Assembly: GCF_018129065.1 (NCBI RefSeq)
Contig: NZ_JAAEDM010000043.1
Coordinates: forward strand, 1 to 40,691
DNA from: Neoroseomonas soli
GTDB taxonomy: Bacteria > Pseudomonadota > Alphaproteobacteria > Acetobacterales > Acetobacteraceae
Length of the DNA: 40,691 bases
Direction: 5' to 3'
In this document: positions 1-8,141 of the stretch, piece by piece
Position numbering within the stretch: position 1 is the first letter of the stretch
How the letters are laid out: every line of letters starts with the position of its first letter
The notes under the pieces: model-generated
The model's database searches: none
Seen by the model: only the letters and a program-made list of their open reading frames with translations
What the model was told of the DNA's origin: nothing
Translations under genes and position numbers: made by a program

Positions 1-1048
1 CACGGGGCGGCGCCGGGCGCAGCACCGCGCGCTCGAGGCGCAGCGTGCCCTCGTCGAACGTCGCGTCGGCCTCCAGGGCCGCGAGCGGGATGCGCCCCCG
101 ATCGCCAAGGTCGATGACCCCCGCGCCGACGCGCAGCCGCGCCAGCGCCATCGAGGGGATTCGCAGCCCTTCGAGCCTGACATCCAGCGCCAGCGAGGCC
201 GGCGCATCGAGTGCCGCGAGCGGGCCGAGCGGCGGCGCGGCCCGGGCGAGTGCCGCCGGGCGGATCGCCGGCAGGGAGAAGGTCACTTGCCCGCGCCGCG
301 TCCGCCCATCCAGCATCCCGTCGATGCGCAGCGGCACCCGCTCCTGCGCCAGCGAGACTGCCCCCACCCCGGCCAGGTCAAGCCCTCCGCCCTCCCGCCG
401 CGTCAGGGCGAGCGAGACCACATCGGCCGTCCAATTGCGGCCCAGCGCCGCATCGGCGACGACCAGCCGCGTCTCCCGCAGGCGCACGCGGCGCAGGGCA
501 GCGAGCGGCGTGTCGTCGGAGGGCGGCTGCATCAGCTCGGCAAAGGTCGCGAGCAGCACCGCCCCGCCGTCATCCGCGGCCGGCGCTGCCGGCTGCCCCT
601 CGCCCAACGAGCCGAGGTCCAGGGCGAAGCTGCCGTCCGCCCCGCGCACCGCAGTGAGGCTGAGGCCGCTCAGTTCCAGCATGCGCGGCGCCACCACGCC
701 GCGCAGCAGCCAGGGCAGCGAAAGCGACAGCATGGCGTCCGGCAGTTCCGCCCGCACCAAGCCGTCCCCGTCCACCGCGCGCACCTGGCGCAAGGTGATC
801 TCGATCGGCGAGGCGTGCCCCTGCCGCCAGCCCGCCCAGGCGATGGCGGCATCGCCGATCTCGAGTCGCGTCGCCCCCCGGTTGAGGGTCTGTTCCACCT
901 GCCGGGCAAGCCAGGGCATCGAGAGCGGCTCCTGCTCCAGCCGCCAGGCCAGGGCACCGAGGCCGAGGCCGCCGATCACCACGGCGGCGAGGACCAGACG
1001 CATGACACGGCTCAACCAGCGCCCGGCTTGACCGGCGGCGCGCCTCAC
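1..1048 (-). CDS. AsmA-like / DUF3971-type envelope protein, N-terminal part (runs off the window)
   Basis: The frame stays open on the minus strand from a GTG at 1048 to the window edge, so about 349 N-terminal residues are visible and the C-terminus is missing. A short basic start is followed by one hydrophobic segment (LVLAAVVIGGLGLGALAW, near residues 18-35) and then a long region of alternating hydrophobic and charged stretches (for example PLSMPWLARQVEQ and LELSGLSLTAV). This pattern is typical of AsmA/YhdP/DUF3971 proteins, which are membrane-anchored and span the periplasm, probably moving lipid between membranes. The GTG is preceded by AGGGA; an ATG at 1003 is an alternative just before the hydrophobic segment. 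Its start lies only 17 bases from that of glnE on the other strand. The family call rests on overall pattern, not on a catalytic motif. Confidence 0.62.
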   Translation of the reverse strand, partial: MRRAAGQAGRWLSRVMRLVLAAVVIGGLGLGALAWRLEQEPLSMPWLARQVEQTLNRGATRLEIGDAAIAWAGWRQGHASPIEITLRQVRAVDGDGLVRAELPDAMLSLSLPWLLRGVVAPRMLELSGLSLTAVRGADGSFALDLGSLGEGQPAAPAADDGGAVLLATFAELMQPPSDDTPLAALRRVRLRETRLVVADAALGRNWTADVVSLALTRREGGGLDLAGVGAVSLAQERVPLRIDGMLDGRTRRGQVTFSLPAIRPAALARAAPPLGPLAALDAPASLALDVRLEGLRIPSMALARLRVGAGVIDLGDRGRIPLAALEADATFDEGTLRLERAVLRPAPPR

Positions 1049-1065
1049 CTGTTCCCTGCCCGGCC

Positions 1066-4059
1066 ATGCCAGCCTGTTTCGACCCCGCGCGCCTGCCGCG
1101 CCCCTTCGACCCCGCAGCCGCTGTCGTGGCGCGGGAACATTTCGCGGATCGCGGCCCGGCGGAGCGCGGATTTGCGGCTTCGGCGGCGGGCGCCGCGTTG
1201 CTCGACGCGCTGGGCGGGCACAGCCCCTACCTGGCGGAACTCGCGGTACGCGAATCGGAGGCGCTGCTCGCGCTCGCGGAAGGCGGGCCGGACGAGGCCT
1301 TCGCCCGCGCGCTCGACCCGCTTTCCCGCATCGAGGCGGATACGCCCCGCCCCGCCATCGCCGCAGCCCTGCGGCAGGCCAAGCGCCAGGGCGCGCTGGC
1401 GGCGGCGGTCGCGGACATCGCCGGCCTCTGGACGCTGGAACAGGTGACGGGCGCGCTCTCGGACCTCGCGGAGGCGGCGATCGACACCGCCTGCGCGCAC
1501 CTGCTCCGCGACGCGGCGGCGCGAGGCGAACTCCGCCTCACCGGCGCGTCGCGGGCCGAGCCGCGCATCGTCGGGCGGAATTCCGGCCTCGTCGTGCTTG
1601 GCATGGGCAAGCTCGGCGGGCGCGAACTGAACTACTCGTCCGATGTGGACCTCATGGTGCTCTATGACCCTGCCGCGGCAGCCTACCATGCCGACCGGGC
1701 GGGGGCGGTCTATGTCCGCATCGCCCGGGATCTGGTGAAGCTGCTCGAGGAACGGACGGCCGACGGTTACGTCTTCCGTACCGATCTCAGGCTGCGACCG
1801 GACCCCGCGGCGACGCCGCTCGCCGTCTCCATACCCGGGGCGATCACCTACTACGAGAGCATGGGGCAGAACTGGGAACGCGCCGCCATGATCAAGGCGC
1901 GACCGGTGGGCGCCGACCGTGCTGCCGGCGAAGCATTCCTGCGCGAGATCAGGCCCTTCGTCTGGCGGCGGCACCTCGATTTCGCCGCGGTGGCCGACAT
2001 TCATTCCATCAAGCGGCAGATCCACGCGCACAAGGGCGCCAAGGGTGCTCACGCAACCGTGCAGGTCGAGGGCCATGACGTGAAGCTCGGTCGCGGCGGG
2101 ATCCGCGAGATCGAGTTCACCGCCCAGGTGCTGCAACTGATCTGGGGCGGGCGGGACCCAGGGCTGCGGAACCCGACGACGATCGGTGCCCTTACGGCGC
2201 TCGCCGCCGCCGGCAAGATCGACCGGCAGGCGGTGAAGGACCTCTCCAAGGCCTATGTCTTCCTGCGCAATCTCGAGCACCGGCTGCAGATGGTGGCCGA
2301 CCGCCAGACGCACCGGATGCCGGAGGACGCCGAGGGCGTGGCGCGCATCGCCTCCTTCCTCGGCTTCCCCGATGTCGAGGCCTTCCGCGCCGCCTTCACC
2401 GCCCACATGGAGGAGGTGGAGCGCCACTACGGGAGGATGTTCGAGGAGGAGCCCACCCTCGCCTCGGAGGACGTGAAGGGCAGCCTCGTCTTCACCGGCG
2501 TCGAGGACGATCCCGCCACCATCGCGACCCTGCGCGCCATGGGCTACGGCAATCCCTCCGGCGTCGCCGCCATGGTACGCGGCTGGCACCACGGCCACAC
2601 CCGCGCCACCCGCAGCGAGCGGGCGCGGGAATTGCTGACGGCGCTGATGCCCTCCCTGCTTGGCGCCTTCGCGAGGCAGCGGGATCCGGATTCAGCGCTG
2701 GCGCGACTCGACGGCGTCTTCATGCGGCTGGCGGCCGGGGTGCAGGTGCTCAGCCTGATCGCGCGCAACCCGGCGCTGCTCGACCGGTTGGCGGGGATCC
2801 TCGGCGCGGCGCCGCAACTGGCGGACCATCTGGCGAACCACACGGCGGCTCTGGAAGGCCTGCTGGTCGGCGCCGGCGGCACGGTCGGCAATGCCGCGAC
2901 GACCCTGCCCGCGCTGCTGAAGGATGCCCGCCACCTCGAGGAAGCCTTCGAGGCCGCCCGACGCCTGGTGCACGAGGGCAAGTTCGAGATCGACGCCGCA
3001 GCATTGGAAGGCTCGATCGACGTCGATGCCGCCGGGGAGGCGCGCAGCGCGCTGGCCGATGCCGCGATCGCCGGGCTGCTGCCGCACGTCACCGCCGCCT
3101 TCGCCGAGCGCCACGGCAAGGTGAAGGGCGGCGCGCTCGCGGTGGTCGCCCTCGGCAAGCTCGGCGGGCGGGAGATGCTGCCGGGTTCCGACCTCGACCT
3201 GCTGCTGATCTACGACCACGCCGCCGAGGCGGAGATGAGCGAAGGCAAGGCCAAGCGCGGCATGGCGCCGCCCCGGCCGCTGCCGGTCAGCCAGTACTTC
3301 ACCCGCCTCGCCCACCAGGTGATCGGGGCGATCACCTCGCCCGGCGCCGAGGGCAAGCTCTACGAGGTGGACATGCGGCTGCGGCCATCCGGCTCGAAGG
3401 GGCCGGTGGCCGTCTCACTGTCCTCCTTCACGCGCTACCACGCGGAAGAGGCCTGGACCTGGGAGCGCATGGCGCTGACCCGCGCCCGCGTCGTCGCCGC
3501 CCCGCCCGGCCTGCGGCGCAAGGTGGAGGCAGCGATCCGCGCCGCCCTGCTGCGCGCCGACACGGTGGACAAGGCCATCCCCGATGCGGTTGCCATGCGC
3601 GCCCGCATGCTGCGGGACCTGCCGCCCGACGGCCCATGGGACGTGAAGCTCGGCCGCGGCGGGTTGGTCGAGGTGGAATTCGTCGCCCAGGCACTCCAGT
3701 TGGCCCATGCGCGCAAGCATCCATCGGCGTTGGCGACGACGACTCGCCTCGCTCTCTCCCGCCTCGCGGACGCCGGCGTGCTGCCGGCCGAGGAAGCGGC
3801 CGCGCTGATCCGCGCCGAGCATCTCTGGCGCACTGTCAGCGGTCTGCTGCGCCTGACCGTCGGCCGCTGGAAGGAGGAGAACCTGCCCGAAAGCGTCGCC
3901 GCCGCCCTGCTGCACACGTGCCGGCGCGCGCATCCGGAGGATGCGCCGGTTGACCTCCCCGGGCTCCAGGCACAGATGGCCGAGCGGGCGAACGAGGTCC
4001 GCGCGGTGTTCGAACGGCGCCTCGGCCGCCCCGAGATCCAGGGGACCGCGAATGAGTGA
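1066..4059 (+). CDS. glnE: Bifunctional glutamine synthetase adenylyltransferase / adenylyl-removing enzyme
   Basis: This 997-residue protein adenylylates glutamine synthetase when nitrogen is plentiful and removes the AMP when nitrogen is short, under PII control. Two nucleotidyltransferase domains are visible. The N-terminal deadenylylase has LGMGKLGGRELNYSSDVDL, with the metal-binding pair D193 and D195. The C-terminal adenylylase has VALGKLGGREMLPGSDLDL, with D709 and D711. Each is followed by the family's KLGRGGIREIEF or KLGRGGLVEVEF motif (about residues 342 and 861). Length and duplicated architecture match the family. The last 8 bases overlap the start of the peroxiredoxin gene, so the two are probably cotranscribed. 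The start ATG has no clear ribosome binding site. Confidence 0.97.
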   Translation: MPACFDPARLPRPFDPAAAVVAREHFADRGPAERGFAASAAGAALLDALGGHSPYLAELAVRESEALLALAEGGPDEAFARALDPLSRIEADTPRPAIAAALRQAKRQGALAAAVADIAGLWTLEQVTGALSDLAEAAIDTACAHLLRDAAARGELRLTGASRAEPRIVGRNSGLVVLGMGKLGGRELNYSSDVDLMVLYDPAAAAYHADRAGAVYVRIARDLVKLLEERTADGYVFRTDLRLRPDPAATPLAVSIPGAITYYESMGQNWERAAMIKARPVGADRAAGEAFLREIRPFVWRRHLDFAAVADIHSIKRQIHAHKGAKGAHATVQVEGHDVKLGRGGIREIEFTAQVLQLIWGGRDPGLRNPTTIGALTALAAAGKIDRQAVKDLSKAYVFLRNLEHRLQMVADRQTHRMPEDAEGVARIASFLGFPDVEAFRAAFTAHMEEVERHYGRMFEEEPTLASEDVKGSLVFTGVEDDPATIATLRAMGYGNPSGVAAMVRGWHHGHTRATRSERARELLTALMPSLLGAFARQRDPDSALARLDGVFMRLAAGVQVLSLIARNPALLDRLAGILGAAPQLADHLANHTAALEGLLVGAGGTVGNAATTLPALLKDARHLEEAFEAARRLVHEGKFEIDAAALEGSIDVDAAGEARSALADAAIAGLLPHVTAAFAERHGKVKGGALAVVALGKLGGREMLPGSDLDLLLIYDHAAEAEMSEGKAKRGMAPPRPLPVSQYFTRLAHQVIGAITSPGAEGKLYEVDMRLRPSGSKGPVAVSLSSFTRYHAEEAWTWERMALTRARVVAAPPGLRRKVEAAIRAALLRADTVDKAIPDAVAMRARMLRDLPPDGPWDVKLGRGGLVEVEFVAQALQLAHARKHPSALATTTRLALSRLADAGVLPAEEAAALIRAEHLWRTVSGLLRLTVGRWKEENLPESVAAALLHTCRRAHPEDAPVDLPGLQAQMAERANEVRAVFERRLGRPEIQGTANE

Positions 4060-4519
4060 ACTGGCCGAGGGCAGCAAGGCGCCCGCGTTCAAGATGAAGG
4101 CGAGCGGCGGGCGGGAGGTGTCTTCCACCGCGCTCAAGGGCAGGCCCTACCTGCTCTATTTCTACCCGAAGGCGGATACGCCGGGCTGCACGAAGCAGGC
4201 CTGTGGCGTGCAGGAAGCGCTGCCCCAACTGGGGAAACTGGGCCTTGAGGTGATCGGCGTCAGCCCCGATCCGATCCCGCCCATCGAGAAGTTCGCACGG
4301 AAGTACGGCCTCGAATTCCCGCTCGCCTCGGACGAGGACCACACGGTCGCCGAGGCCTATGGCGTCTGGGTCGAGAAATCCATGTACGGCAGGACCTACA
4401 TGGGGATGGAGCGTAGTTCCTTCCTCGTCGGCGCCGACGGGAAGATCGCGAGGATCTGGCGCAAGGTGAAGCCCGACGCGCACGCCGCGCAGGTGCTGGA
4501 AGCCGCGGCCGCCCTGTAG
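4052..4519 (+). CDS. bcp: Thiol peroxidase of the Bcp/PrxQ type
   Basis: This 155-residue peroxiredoxin reduces hydrogen and organic peroxides in the cytoplasm using thioredoxin. The motif FYPKADTPGCTKQACGVQ holds the peroxidatic cysteine C46 and a second cysteine, C51, spaced five residues away as in the atypical two-cysteine Bcp proteins. The thioredoxin-fold ending (SSFLVGADGKIARIWRKV) is also typical. The ATG at 4052 lies inside the end of glnE with an 8-base overlap, and the N-terminus MSELAEGSKAPAFKM fits the family, so a longer upstream reading of this frame is not needed. A strong hairpin overlaps the stop codon. Pairing with glnE suggests cotranscription, not a shared function. Confidence 0.96.
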   Translation: MSELAEGSKAPAFKMKASGGREVSSTALKGRPYLLYFYPKADTPGCTKQACGVQEALPQLGKLGLEVIGVSPDPIPPIEKFARKYGLEFPLASDEDHTVAEAYGVWVEKSMYGRTYMGMERSSFLVGADGKIARIWRKVKPDAHAAQVLEAAAAL

Positions 4520-4526
4520 GGCGGCC
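4507..4526. terminator. Hairpin over the bcp stop codon, between convergent genes
   Basis: GGCCGCCC (4507-4514) and GGGCGGCC (4519-4526) form a perfect 8-base-pair stem around a 4-base loop TGTA. The TAG stop of bcp lies in the loop and right arm. The convergent J-like gene ends only seven bases further on (4533). There is no T-run on either side, so this is a GC hairpin that could slow polymerase in both directions, not a textbook intrinsic terminator. Confidence 0.5.
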
Positions 4527-4532
4527 TCGTCG

Positions 4533-5108
4533 TCAGTTGAGGCCCTGGGCCGTGGCGATCTGGCGGAAGACATCTTCCGCCTCCTTGAAGGTCTCCTCGG
4601 CGCGGGTCTTCATCACCGGGTCGGCGAAGCGGTCCGGGTGGAAGCGCAGGCGGAAGGCGCGGCGGGCGGCGTCCACCAGCCAGACCGGCGCCGTCTCGGC
4701 CAGGTGGACGCGGCGCAACAGCCCGTTTCCGCGTGACGGCAGGGCCTCCGTCGCCAAGGCGCGCTCGGCGGCGGAGGCGCGCGCCTCCGCCTCGCGCACG
4801 CGCCGCTCCATGGCCTCGAGCCGGCTCTGCAGTGCGACGATCTTCAATTCGCGCTCGCTCGCCGCCACCTCCGGCGCCGGCCCGGCGCCGATGCCTGGGC
4901 CGGTGCGGGCGAAGGCCAGCAACTGCGCGACCCGGCGGGCGGCGGAAACGGCAACAGCAACGTCGCGCCGGTCCAGTTCGCCCTGGATGAATTCGAGCAA
5001 TTCGCATTCCTCGGGATGCGCTTCAGCGACCTCGAGGAGGCGCGATGAAGGCCAGTTGCTCATCGCCTTCCGGTTGGAAAGCAGCGCGGATGCAGACATC
5101 ACGGCCAC
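4533..5108 (-). CDS. J-domain-like protein, copy 1 (C-terminal degenerate DnaJ domain)
   Basis: This 191-residue protein has a helical N-terminus, a central charged stretch likely to form a coiled coil (about residues 85-120, rich in E, R and A), and a short C-terminal J-like domain. There APVWLVDAARRAFRLRFHPD carries the HPD tripeptide that DnaJ proteins use to stimulate Hsp70 ATPase, followed by RAEETFKEAEDVFRQI as the third helix. The usual G/F region and zinc fingers are absent. A GTG at 5108 is preferred because AGGGGA sits about six bases upstream; ATG codons at 5099 and 5063 are alternatives. The next gene on the same strand (5231-5728) has the same arrangement, so the pair looks like a tandem duplication. 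The client or Hsp70 partner is unknown. Confidence 0.72.
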   Translation of the reverse strand: MAVMSASALLSNRKAMSNWPSSRLLEVAEAHPEECELLEFIQGELDRRDVAVAVSAARRVAQLLAFARTGPGIGAGPAPEVAASERELKIVALQSRLEAMERRVREAEARASAAERALATEALPSRGNGLLRRVHLAETAPVWLVDAARRAFRLRFHPDRFADPVMKTRAEETFKEAEDVFRQIATAQGLN

Positions 5109-5230
5109 TTTGGATCCCCTGATCTAATTTTTAATCGGTAACACTCACGGCTTCGCGATTCCAGAAACTCCTGGTTGGTCCGTTGCAGCTTCGGGTTGCG
5201 GTCCATTCGCGAGGCGTCGGGAAATTCGCC

Positions 5231-5728
5231 TCAGGACAGCTTTTCGATCTCGGCGAAGACGGCTTCCGCCCGCTTGAAGACGTCCTCCGCCCGGCGTCGC
5301 CGTGCCGAATCGTTATGGGCGTCGGGATGGTAGCGGCGGCGAAAGGCGCGGCGCACCTCCGCGACGAGCCAGGCCGGGGCATTCGGGGTCAGGTAGACCC
5401 GGCGGTGTGGGCCGGGCTCTCCGACCGCCTCGCAGGCGGGTGGCCGTGCCGCGAGGGCGGCCTCGGCGGCCCGCAGGCGCGCCCGGAGATCCTCGATCTC
5501 GGTGGCCGCGGCGGCCAGCAGCAGGCGAAGTTCGCCGGCAGGTGCGTCGGGCGCGAGGCCCTCCTGCATGCGGCTCAGCCGAGCCCGCAGGGCGATGGCG
5601 CGCTGGCCAGGGCGCAGCGCGGCTTCCGCCAACAGCGCCGCCAGCACCTTGCGGTCAGCCGCATGCAGCGCCGCCTGCTCGGCCAGCTGTTCCAGCGGCC
5701 ATTCGCGGAACGGCCTGTCGGTCTCCAT
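5231..5728 (-). CDS. J-domain-like protein, copy 2 (paralogue of the preceding gene)
   Basis: This 165-residue protein has the same plan as the neighbouring J-like gene: a helical N-terminus, an E/R/A-rich central helix (LLLAAAATEIEDLRARLRAA) and a C-terminal J-like domain. The shared part reads APAWLVAEVRRAFRRRYHPD, then RAEDVFKRAEAVFAEIEKL. The HPD tripeptide is intact. ATG at 5728 is preceded by GGAAGGGG at good spacing; a longer frame upstream has no support. Transcribed first, it may share a transcript with copy 1 across a 122-base gap, although that gap is AT-richer than its surroundings and may hold a separate promoter. Function beyond an Hsp70-related role is not deducible. Confidence 0.72.
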   Translation of the reverse strand: METDRPFREWPLEQLAEQAALHAADRKVLAALLAEAALRPGQRAIALRARLSRMQEGLAPDAPAGELRLLLAAAATEIEDLRARLRAAEAALAARPPACEAVGEPGPHRRVYLTPNAPAWLVAEVRRAFRRRYHPDAHNDSARRRRAEDVFKRAEAVFAEIEKLS

Positions 5729-5852
5729 CGGCCCCTTCCGGTGCTTCCCCGTCCTCTCGCATGGCCGGGTTAATTCGCTGCTGACGGCGCCGGCTTTCTG
5801 CCCGGCTGCCAATGCGCAAGACTGCGCGCGACGACCATCCGGGAGGAAATCC

Positions 5853-6833
5853 ATGACGAATCCGATCACGCTGCGACGGCGGCCGCTGCTGGCCGCTGCG
5901 GCGACTGTGCTGGCCGCGCCGGCTGCCCGCGCCCAGGCGGCGCCCTGGCCGAACCGGCCCGTCCGCATCGTCGTGCCCTTCCCCCCGGGCGGGTCCAACG
6001 ACGTCGTGGCGCGGCCGCTCGCGGAGCGGCTCCAGCAGCGGCTCGGCCAGCCGGTGGTGATCGAGAACCGCGCCGGCGCCGGTGGCGCCATCGGCGCGAC
6101 ATCCGTCGCGCAGTCGGCGGCCGATGGCTACACGCTGATGGTCTCCTCCTCCTCCTTCGCCACGACCTCGATCGCGCAGCGCGTGCCGTGGGGGGTGCTG
6201 GAGAACTTCACGCCGGTCGCGCTGCTGGCGCGATCGCCCTTCATCGTGATCGTGAACAACGACCTTCCGGTGCGCAGCGTGCAGGACCTGGTGCGCATCG
6301 CGCGCGAGCGGCCGGGCTCGATCGACTACGGCACCTCCGGGCCGGGCGGGATCAACCACTTCGTTACCGAGTACTTCTCGCAGCGCGCCAATATCCGGAT
6401 GAACCACGTGCCGTATCGCGGCACGGGTCCGGCGGTGACCGACCTCGTCGCCGGCCATATCCAGCTGATGATCACCACCATGCCGAGCGCGGCCGGCGTG
6501 GTGCGCGACGGGCGCGTCCGGCTGCTCGCCTACAGCGCAGAGGGTGCGCCGGAAGGGGCGCCGCCGGCGCCGCTCGTGAAGGCGAGCGGCCTCGACTACG
6601 ACGTCGACATCTGGTGGGGCCTCTTCGCGCCGCGCGGTCTGCCGGCGCCGATCCTCGAGCGCCTGAACGCCGAGGCCAACACCGCGCTGCGCGACCCCGA
6701 CATGGCCCGGCTGTACCAGGGCGAGGGCGCCCGCCCCTCCCCCATCACGCCCGGCCAGTTCACCGAGTTGCTGCGCACCGACATCGCCCGCTGGCGACAG
6801 GTGGGCGAGATGTCGAACATCCGGCTCGATTGA
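5853..6833 (+). CDS. Tripartite tricarboxylate transporter substrate-binding protein (Bug/TctC family)
   Basis: This 326-residue periplasmic protein binds a carboxylate or similar small acid. It has an N-terminal signal with RRRPLLAAAATVL and an ARAQ cleavage region near residues 25-28; the arginine run suggests possible Tat export. After that come the Bug signatures WPNRPVRIVVPFPPGGSNDV, VIENRAGAGGAIG and HVPYRGTGPAVTDLVAGHI. Length matches the family. ATG at 5853 has an excellent ribosome binding site, GGGAGGAAATCC. No TctA or TctB membrane genes are nearby, which is usual for the many orphan Bug proteins. Eight bases separate it from a class III CoA-transferase, so the ligand may be an acid that the transferase activates. 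Confidence 0.93.
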   Translation: MTNPITLRRRPLLAAAATVLAAPAARAQAAPWPNRPVRIVVPFPPGGSNDVVARPLAERLQQRLGQPVVIENRAGAGGAIGATSVAQSAADGYTLMVSSSSFATTSIAQRVPWGVLENFTPVALLARSPFIVIVNNDLPVRSVQDLVRIARERPGSIDYGTSGPGGINHFVTEYFSQRANIRMNHVPYRGTGPAVTDLVAGHIQLMITTMPSAAGVVRDGRVRLLAYSAEGAPEGAPPAPLVKASGLDYDVDIWWGLFAPRGLPAPILERLNAEANTALRDPDMARLYQGEGARPSPITPGQFTELLRTDIARWRQVGEMSNIRLD

Positions 6834-6841
6834 GGAAGACC

Positions 6842-8074
6842 ATGGGCGGCATCCACCGAAAGCAGTTCGACCCCGCCGCACGCGGCGCCATGGACGGCGT
6901 GCGCGTCGTGGACCTCTCGCGCCTGGTCGCGGGCAACGTCCTGACCAAGGTCTTCTCCGACCACGGGGCCGAGGTGGTAAAGGTGGAGCCGCCCGAGGGC
7001 GACACGCTGCGCGCCTGGCGCGTCGGCGGCGTCGAGACCTCGTGGAAGACGATCTGCCGCAACAAGAAGTCGGTCTGCCTCGACCTCAAGCGGCCGGAAG
7101 GCATCGCCACGGTGAAGGCGCTGGTGAAGGACGCCGCGATGTTCGTGGAATCCTTCCGCCCCGGCGTGCTGGAGGCGATGGGCCTGCCACCTGCGGCACT
7201 GCTGGAGATCAACCCGCGCCTGGTGATCGTGCGCATCTCCGGCTGGGGCCAGGACGGTCCCTTCCAGCACAAGCCGGGCTTCGGCACGCTGGTCGAGGGC
7301 TATTCCGGCTTCGCCGCCGTCAACGGCTTCGACGATCGCGAGCCGGTCCTGCCGCCGATGTTCATGGGCGACGCCTATGCCGGTCTCTATGGCGCCTCGG
7401 TCGCGATGATCGCGCTGCGCCACGCGGAGGCCGGCGGCGGCGGGCAGGTGCTGGACGTCTCGCTGTTCGAGCCGCTGTTCAGCGTGATGGAGCCGCAGAT
7501 CGCGAACTGGCGCATCACGCAGAAACGCAAGCCGCGCACGGGCAGCCGGTCCACCAACACTTCCCCGCGCAACGCCTATCGCACCAGCGATGGCGGCTGG
7601 GTGTGCCTGTCGGCATCGACCCAGGGCATGACGGAGAAGCTGTTCCGCTCCATCGGGCGCGAGGACATGATCACGGACCCGCGCTTCGTGAACAATCCGG
7701 CCCGGCTGCAGCACTGGCGGGAACTCGACGCCATCATCGGCGGCTGGATCGCCGAGCGCACGCTCGAGGAGAACCTCGCGCATTTCGACAAGGCCGGCGT
7801 GACCATCGGGCCGATCATGGATACCGCTATGCTCGAACGGGACCGCTACGCGATCGAGCGCGAGGCGCTGATCGAGGTGCCGGACGAGGACATGCCCGGC
7901 GGATGGCTGCCGATGCACGGGCTGGTGCCGCGACTGTCCGGCACGCCCGGGATCCTCGCGCGGCCGGCGCCGCGCATCGGCGAGCACAATGACGAGATCC
8001 TGGCGCCGGTGCTCGGGGCCGGGGAAGTGGCGCGGCTGCGAGCGGACGGGGTCGTGCGCGAGAAGGCGAAGTAA
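6842..8074 (+). CDS. Class III CoA-transferase (CaiB/BaiF family)
   Basis: This 410-residue enzyme belongs to the formyl-CoA/carnitine CoA-transferase family, which moves CoA between acyl-CoA donors and free carboxylic acids through an aspartyl-CoA intermediate. The N-terminal Rossmann part has DGVRVVDLSRLVAGNVLTKV, GAEVVKVEPPEGD and NKKSVCLDLKRPEG. The likely catalytic aspartate is D177 in FMGDAYAGLYGA. SPRNAYRTSDGGWVCLSAST follows, as in relatives. ATG at 6842 follows GAGGAAGACC; an internal ATG at 6890 is possible. It is the second gene after the TctC binding protein and ends before a pair of strong hairpins. The specific acid cannot be named from sequence. Confidence 0.93.
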   Translation: MGGIHRKQFDPAARGAMDGVRVVDLSRLVAGNVLTKVFSDHGAEVVKVEPPEGDTLRAWRVGGVETSWKTICRNKKSVCLDLKRPEGIATVKALVKDAAMFVESFRPGVLEAMGLPPAALLEINPRLVIVRISGWGQDGPFQHKPGFGTLVEGYSGFAAVNGFDDREPVLPPMFMGDAYAGLYGASVAMIALRHAEAGGGGQVLDVSLFEPLFSVMEPQIANWRITQKRKPRTGSRSTNTSPRNAYRTSDGGWVCLSASTQGMTEKLFRSIGREDMITDPRFVNNPARLQHWRELDAIIGGWIAERTLEENLAHFDKAGVTIGPIMDTAMLERDRYAIEREALIEVPDEDMPGGWLPMHGLVPRLSGTPGILARPAPRIGEHNDEILAPVLGAGEVARLRADGVVREKAK

Positions 8075-8076
8075 GG

Positions 8077-8126
8077 CCGGGGGCGCCGCCCCCGGACCCC
8101 CGCCGGGGAGGCGACGGCCTCCCCGG
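8077..8126. terminator. Two consecutive GC hairpins between convergent genes
   Basis: Two strong inverted repeats fill the 67-base gap between the CoA-transferase and the idonate dehydrogenase. CCGGGGGC (8077-8084) pairs with GCCCCCGG (8088-8095) around a 3-base loop. CCGGGGAGGC (8103-8112) pairs with GCCTCCCCGG (8117-8126) around a 4-base loop. No T-run follows on either strand. The position suggests bidirectional termination or transcript-end protection. The same motif may be a dispersed repeat in the genome, which only a genome-wide search could show. Confidence 0.5.
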
Positions 8127-8141
8127 GCCCCTGCGGGAACT

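Noticed and set aside
45..1031. Long plus-strand open frames over the AsmA-like region
   Set aside because: They are rich in R, S and A with no domain pattern, while the minus-strand frame gives a membrane anchor and a coherent protein.
1045..2598. Long minus-strand frame opposite glnE
   Set aside because: GC-driven shadow of glnE; composition is rich in H, R, G and D with no motif.
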